A stretch of 64,000 nt of DNA. Origin: Cylicocyclus nassatus (taxonomy: Eukaryota; Nematoda; Chromadorea; Rhabditida; Strongylidae). This document shows positions 60,001 to 64,000 of the stretch, piece after piece. The notes below the pieces were generated by a model. It was not told the origin of the DNA and searched no databases. It saw only the letters and a program-made list of their open reading frames with translations. The DNA lies in assembly GCA_958299035.1 (NCBI GenBank), contig CATQJL010000001.1, positions 28,871,521-28,935,520 of the forward strand. The letters are read 5' to 3'. Positions within the stretch are counted from its first letter, which is position 1. Each line of letters begins with the position of its first letter. The translations under genes and the position numbers were made by a program.

Positions 60001-63000
60001 TTTTGCAGGCCAACCACGATATAGGGTGTGAATGCGAAACAGGTAGCTTTGCGCCGTGAACGTTTGCGTAGTTTGAAGGAACTGCTATCACGCGTTCGTG
60101 GTGTAATGGTCAGCATGGATGCCTTCCAAGCATTCGACGGGGGTTCGATTCCCCCCGAACGCATTCGTTTTGCAGGCCAACCACGATATAGGGTGTGAAT
60201 GCGAAACAGGTAGCTTTGCGCCATGAACGTCTACGTAGTTTGAAGGAACTGCTACCAAGCGTTCGTGGTGTAATGGTCAGCATGGATGCCTTCCAAGCAT
60301 TCGACGGGGGTTCGATTTCCCCCGAACGCATTCGTTTTGCAGGCCAACCACGATATAGGGTGTGAATGCGAAACAGATAGCTTTGCGCCATGAACGTCTA
60401 CGTAGTTTGAAGGAACTGCTAACAAGCGTTCGTGGTGTAATGGTCAGCATGGATGCCTTCCAAGCATTCGACGGGGGTTCGATTCCCCCCGAACGCATTC
60501 GTTTTGCAGGCCAACCACGATATAGGGTGTGAATGCGAAACAGATAGCTTTCCGCCATGAACGTCTACGTAGTTTGAAGGAACTGCTATCACGCGTTCGT
60601 GGTGTAATGGTCAGCATGGATGCCTTCCAAGCATTCGACGGGGGTTCGATTCCCCCCGAACGCATTCGTTTTGCAAGCCAACCACGATATAGGGTGTGAA
60701 TGCGAAACAGATACCTTTGCGCCATGAACGTCTACGTAGTTTGAAGGAACTGCTATCAAGCGTTCGTGGTGTAATGGTCAGCATGGATGCCTTCCAAGCA
60801 TTCGACGGGGGTTCGATTCCCCCCGAACGCATTCGTTTTGCAGGCCAACCACGATATAGGGTGTGAATGCGAAACAGGTAGCTTTGCGCCGTGAACGTTT
60901 GCGTAGTTTGAAGGAACTGCTATCACGCGTTCGTGGTGTAATGGTCAGCATGGATGCCTTCCAAGCATTCGACGGGGGTTCGATTCCCCCCGAACGCATT
61001 CGTTTTGCAGGCCAACCACGATATAGGGTGTGAATGCGAAACAGATAGCTTTGCGCCATGAACGTCTACGTAGTTTGAAGGAACTGCTAACAAGCGTTCG
61101 TGGTGTAATGGTCAGCATGGATGCCTTCCAAGCATTCGACGGGGGTTCGATTCCCCCTGAACGCATTCGTTTTGCAGGCCAACCACGATATAGGGTGTGA
61201 ATGCGAAACAGGTAGCTTTGCGCCATGAACGTCTACGTAGTTTGAAGGAACTGCTATCACGCGTTCGTGGTGTAATGGTCAGCATGGATGCCTTCCAAGC
61301 ATTCGACGGGGGTTCGATTCCCCCCGAACGCATTCGTTTTGCAGGCCAACCACGATATAGGGTGTGAATGCGAAACAGGTAGCTTTGCGCCGTGAACGTT
61401 TGCGTAGTTTGAAGGAACTGCTATCACGCGTTCGTGGTGTAATGGTCAGCATGGATGCCTTCCAAGCATTCGACGGGGGTTCGATTCCCCCCGAACGCAT
61501 TCGTTTTGCAGGCCAACCACGATATAGGGTGTGAATGCGAAACAGATAGCTTTGCGCCATGAACGTCTACGTAGTTTGAAGGAACTGCTAACAAGCGTTC
61601 GTGGTGTAATGGTCAGCATGGATGCCTTCCAAGCATTCGACGGGGGTTCGATTCCCCCTGAACGCATTCGTTTTGCAGGCCAACCACGATATAGGGTGTG
61701 AATGCGAAACAGGTAGCTTTGCGCCATGAACGTCTACGTAGTTTGAAGGAACTGCTATCACGCGTTCGTGGTGTAATGGTCAGCATGGATGCCTTCCAAG
61801 CATTCGACGGGGGTTCGATTCCCCCCGAACGCATTCGTTTTGCAGGCCAACCACGATATAGGGTGTGAATGCGAAACAGGTAGCTTTGCGCCGTGAACGT
61901 TTGCGTAGTTTGAAGGAACTGCTATCACGCGTTCGTGGTGTAATGGTCAGCATGGATGCCTTCCAAGCATTCGACGGGGGTTCGATTCCCCCCGAACGCA
62001 TTCGTTTTGCAGGCCAACCACGATATAGGGTGTGAATGCGAAACAGATAGCTTTGCGCCATGAACGTCTACGTAGTTTGAAGGAACTGCTAACAAGCGTT
62101 CGTGGTGTAATGGTCAGCATGGATGCCTTCCAAGCATTCGACGGGGGTTCGATTCCCCCTGAACGCATTCGTTTTGCAGGCCAACCACGATATAGGGTGT
62201 GAATGCGAAACAGGTAGCTTTGCGCCGTGAACGTTTGCGTAGTTTGAAGGAACTGCTATCACGCGTTCGTGGTGTAATGGTCAGCATGGATGCCTTCCAA
62301 GCATTCGACGGGGGTTCGATTCCCCCCGAACGCATTCGTTTTGCAGGCCAACCACGATATAGGGTGTGAATGCGAAACAGGTAGCTTTGCGCCATGAACG
62401 TCTACGTAGTTTGAAGGAACTGCTACCAAGCGTTCGTGGTGTAATGGTCAGCATGGATGCCTTCCAAGCATTCGACGGGGGTTCGATTTCCCCCGAACGC
62501 ATTCGTTTTGCAGGCCAACCACGATATAGGGTGTGAATGCGAAACAGATAGCTTTGCGCCATGAACGTCTACGTAGTTTGAAGGAACTGCTAACAAGCGT
62601 TCGTGGTGTAATGGTCAGCATGGATGCCTTCCAAGCATTCGACGGGGGTTCGATTCCCCCCGAACGCATTCGTTTTGCAGGCCAACCACGATATAGGGTG
62701 TGAATGCGAAACAGATAGCTTTCCGCCATGAACGTCTACGTAGTTTGAAGGAACTGCTATCACGCGTTCGTGGTGTAATGGTCAGCATGGATGCCTTCCA
62801 AGCATTCGACGGGGGTTCGATTCCCCCCGAACGCATTCGTTTTGCAAGCCAACCACGATATAGGGTGTGAATGCGAAACAGATACCTTTGCGCCATGAAC
62901 GTCTACGTAGTTTGAAGGAACTGCTATCAAGCGTTCGTGGTGTAATGGTCAGCATGGATGCCTTCCAAGCATTCGACGGGGGTTCGATTCCCCCCGAACG

Positions 63001-64000
63001 CATTCGTTTTGCAGGCCAACCACGATATAGGGTGTGAATGCGAAACAGGTAGCTTTGCGCCGTGAACGTTTGCGTAGTTTGAAGGAACTGCTATCACGCG
63101 TTCGTGGTGTAATGGTCAGCATGGATGCCTTCCAAGCATTCGACGGGGGTTCGATTCCCCCCGAACGCATTCGTTTTGCAGGCCAACCACGATATAGGGT
63201 GTGAATGCGAAACAGATAGCTTTGCGCCATGAACGTCTACGTAGTTTGAAGGAACTGCTAACAAGCGTTCGTGGTGTAATGGTCAGCATGGATGCCTTCC
63301 AAGCATTCGACGGGGGTTCGATTCCCCCTGAACGCATTCGTTTTGCAGGCCAACCACGATATAGGGTGTGAATGCGAAACAGGTAGCTTTGCGCCATGAA
63401 CGTCTACGTAGTTTGAAGGAACTGCTATCACGCGTTCGTGGTGTAATGGTCAGCATGGATGCCTTCCAAGCATTCGACGGGGGTTCGATTCCCCCCGAAC
63501 GCATTCGTTTTGCAGGCCAACCACGATATAGGGTGTGAATGCGAAACAGGTAGCTTTGCGCCGTGAACGTTTGCGTAGTTTGAAGGAACTGCTATCACGC
63601 GTTCGTGGTGTAATGGTCAGCATGGATGCCTTCCAAGCATTCGACGGGGGTTCGATTCCCCCCGAACGCATTCGTTTTGCAGGCCAACCACGATATAGGG
63701 TGTGAATGCGAAACAGATAGCTTTGCGCCATGAACGTCTACGTAGTTTGAAGGAACTGCTAACAAGCGTTCGTGGTGTAATGGTCAGCATGGATGCCTTC
63801 CAAGCATTCGACGGGGGTTCGATTCCCCCTGAACGCATTCGTTTTGCAGGCCAACCACGATATAGGGTGTGAATGCGAAACAGGTAGCTTTGCGCCGTGA
63901 ACGTTTGCGTAGTTTGAAGGAACTGCTATCACGCGTTCGTGGTGTAATGGTCAGCATGGATGCCTTCCAAGCATTCGACGGGGGTTCGATTCCCCCCGAA
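57086..64000 (+). tRNA. Run of 42 tRNA-Gly(UCC) genes from 57086, step 167
   Basis: Starts are 57086 + 167n for n = 0 to 41. The last (63933) lacks only CGCA at the window edge. C61T is in 58088, 60259 and 62430. C66T (G7-U66 wobble) is in 59424, 59925, 61094, 61595, 62096, 63265 and 63766, and nowhere else in the window. This is the longest stretch without a register shift. Blocks recur at 501, 1670 and 2171 bp. Confidence 0.94.

Larger units (their letters stand above)
2542..64000 (+). repeat. Giant tandem array of a 167-bp tRNA-Gly(UCC) unit
   Basis: One unit is repeated head to tail without any other gene: 72 bp of tRNA plus 95 bp of spacer. There are 368 slots from 2682, all on the + strand, with mean spacing 166.9 bp. 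Unit lengths are mostly 167. There are 22 units of 165 (2 bp lost in the spacer), several of 166 or 168 (one base lost or gained in the T arm or spacer) and one of 169. Units differ at a small set of recurrent sites, mostly in the spacer, and these variants define blocks that recur at 499, 668, 1000-1003, 1169, 1334, 2171 and 3171 bp. This is the pattern expected of unequal exchange. The array continues past the right edge. Confidence 0.97.

Noticed and set aside
2458..63838. Hundreds of near-identical - strand open frames of 73-211 codons, one per unit
   Set aside because: They are antisense readings of the tRNA and spacer. Because 167 is not a multiple of 3 each frame spans parts of two units and stops in the same place. 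Indels in the tRNA or spacer change or fuse the frames freely, so nothing suggests selection for a protein.
2542..64000. CRISPR-like array of regular repeats and spacers
   Set aside because: The spacers are the same sequence in every unit and the repeat folds as a full tRNA with Pol III boxes. No cas gene is present.
2542..64000. Bacterial or organellar tRNA array
   Set aside because: CCA is not encoded, the discriminator is A rather than U, A and B boxes and the T4 terminator are intact, and no mixed-isotype operon structure is seen.
2542..64000. 5S rDNA or a tRNA-derived SINE
   Set aside because: The 72-bp element is a complete tRNA-Gly cloverleaf. There is no 5S sequence, no A-rich or LINE-like tail and no target-site duplication around units.

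Overview
Bases 2542-64000 are almost entirely one tandem array of a single tRNA gene, tRNA-Gly with anticodon UCC (TCC in DNA). The unit is 167 bp: a 72-bp intronless tRNA followed by a 95-bp spacer. I count 368 gene slots on the + strand. The first intact gene starts at 2682 and the last at 63933, where the window edge cuts it 4 bases short. There is also a 5'-truncated copy at the left edge (2542-2586). Two slots (27405 and 35416) are interrupted by laboratory oligonucleotide sequence. No protein-coding gene is convincing anywhere.

The organism is a eukaryote. The tRNA carries the internal RNA polymerase III A and B boxes. A TTTT terminator lies 4 bases past the tRNA end. CCA is not encoded, and the discriminator base is A73, the eukaryotic cytosolic tRNA-Gly state (bacterial tRNA-Gly has U73). 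I cannot name the lineage. Two embedded copies of the SMART/ISPCR-type amplification oligo suggest DNA amplified before sequencing, as is done for tiny or DNA-poor organisms.

Layout. 1-2541: unique flank with no supported gene, one perfect hairpin (221-240) and a cluster of GGGTT..AACCC palindromes (665-771). 2542-7.4 kb: the array edge, richest in private mutations, with a duplication at 1169-bp spacing. 7.3-23.1 kb: units with 7-8 C in the T arm and a G49-to-T haplotype, amplified in blocks of about 1 kb. 19.4-28 kb: 668-, 501- and 1001-1003-bp blocks. 28-33 kb: regular 167-bp ladder with an acceptor (C2G) and an anticodon-stem (A41G) variant. 33-57 kb: units with a 2-bp spacer deletion (165 bp; 22 copies), including a clean 499-bp trimer array (41.4-44.3 kb) and a 3171-bp duplication. 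57-64 kb: uninterrupted 167-bp ladder with C66T units. The array runs off the right edge.

All slots can be located exactly. Within each run below the genes start every 167 bp from the stated start, and a run ends where an indel shifts the register. Positions in a tRNA use standard tRNA numbering. The array appears to evolve by repeated block duplication (unequal exchange), with each block carrying its own diagnostic mutations. Because the adapter remnants lie inside the array, exact copy number and order should be treated as provisional.
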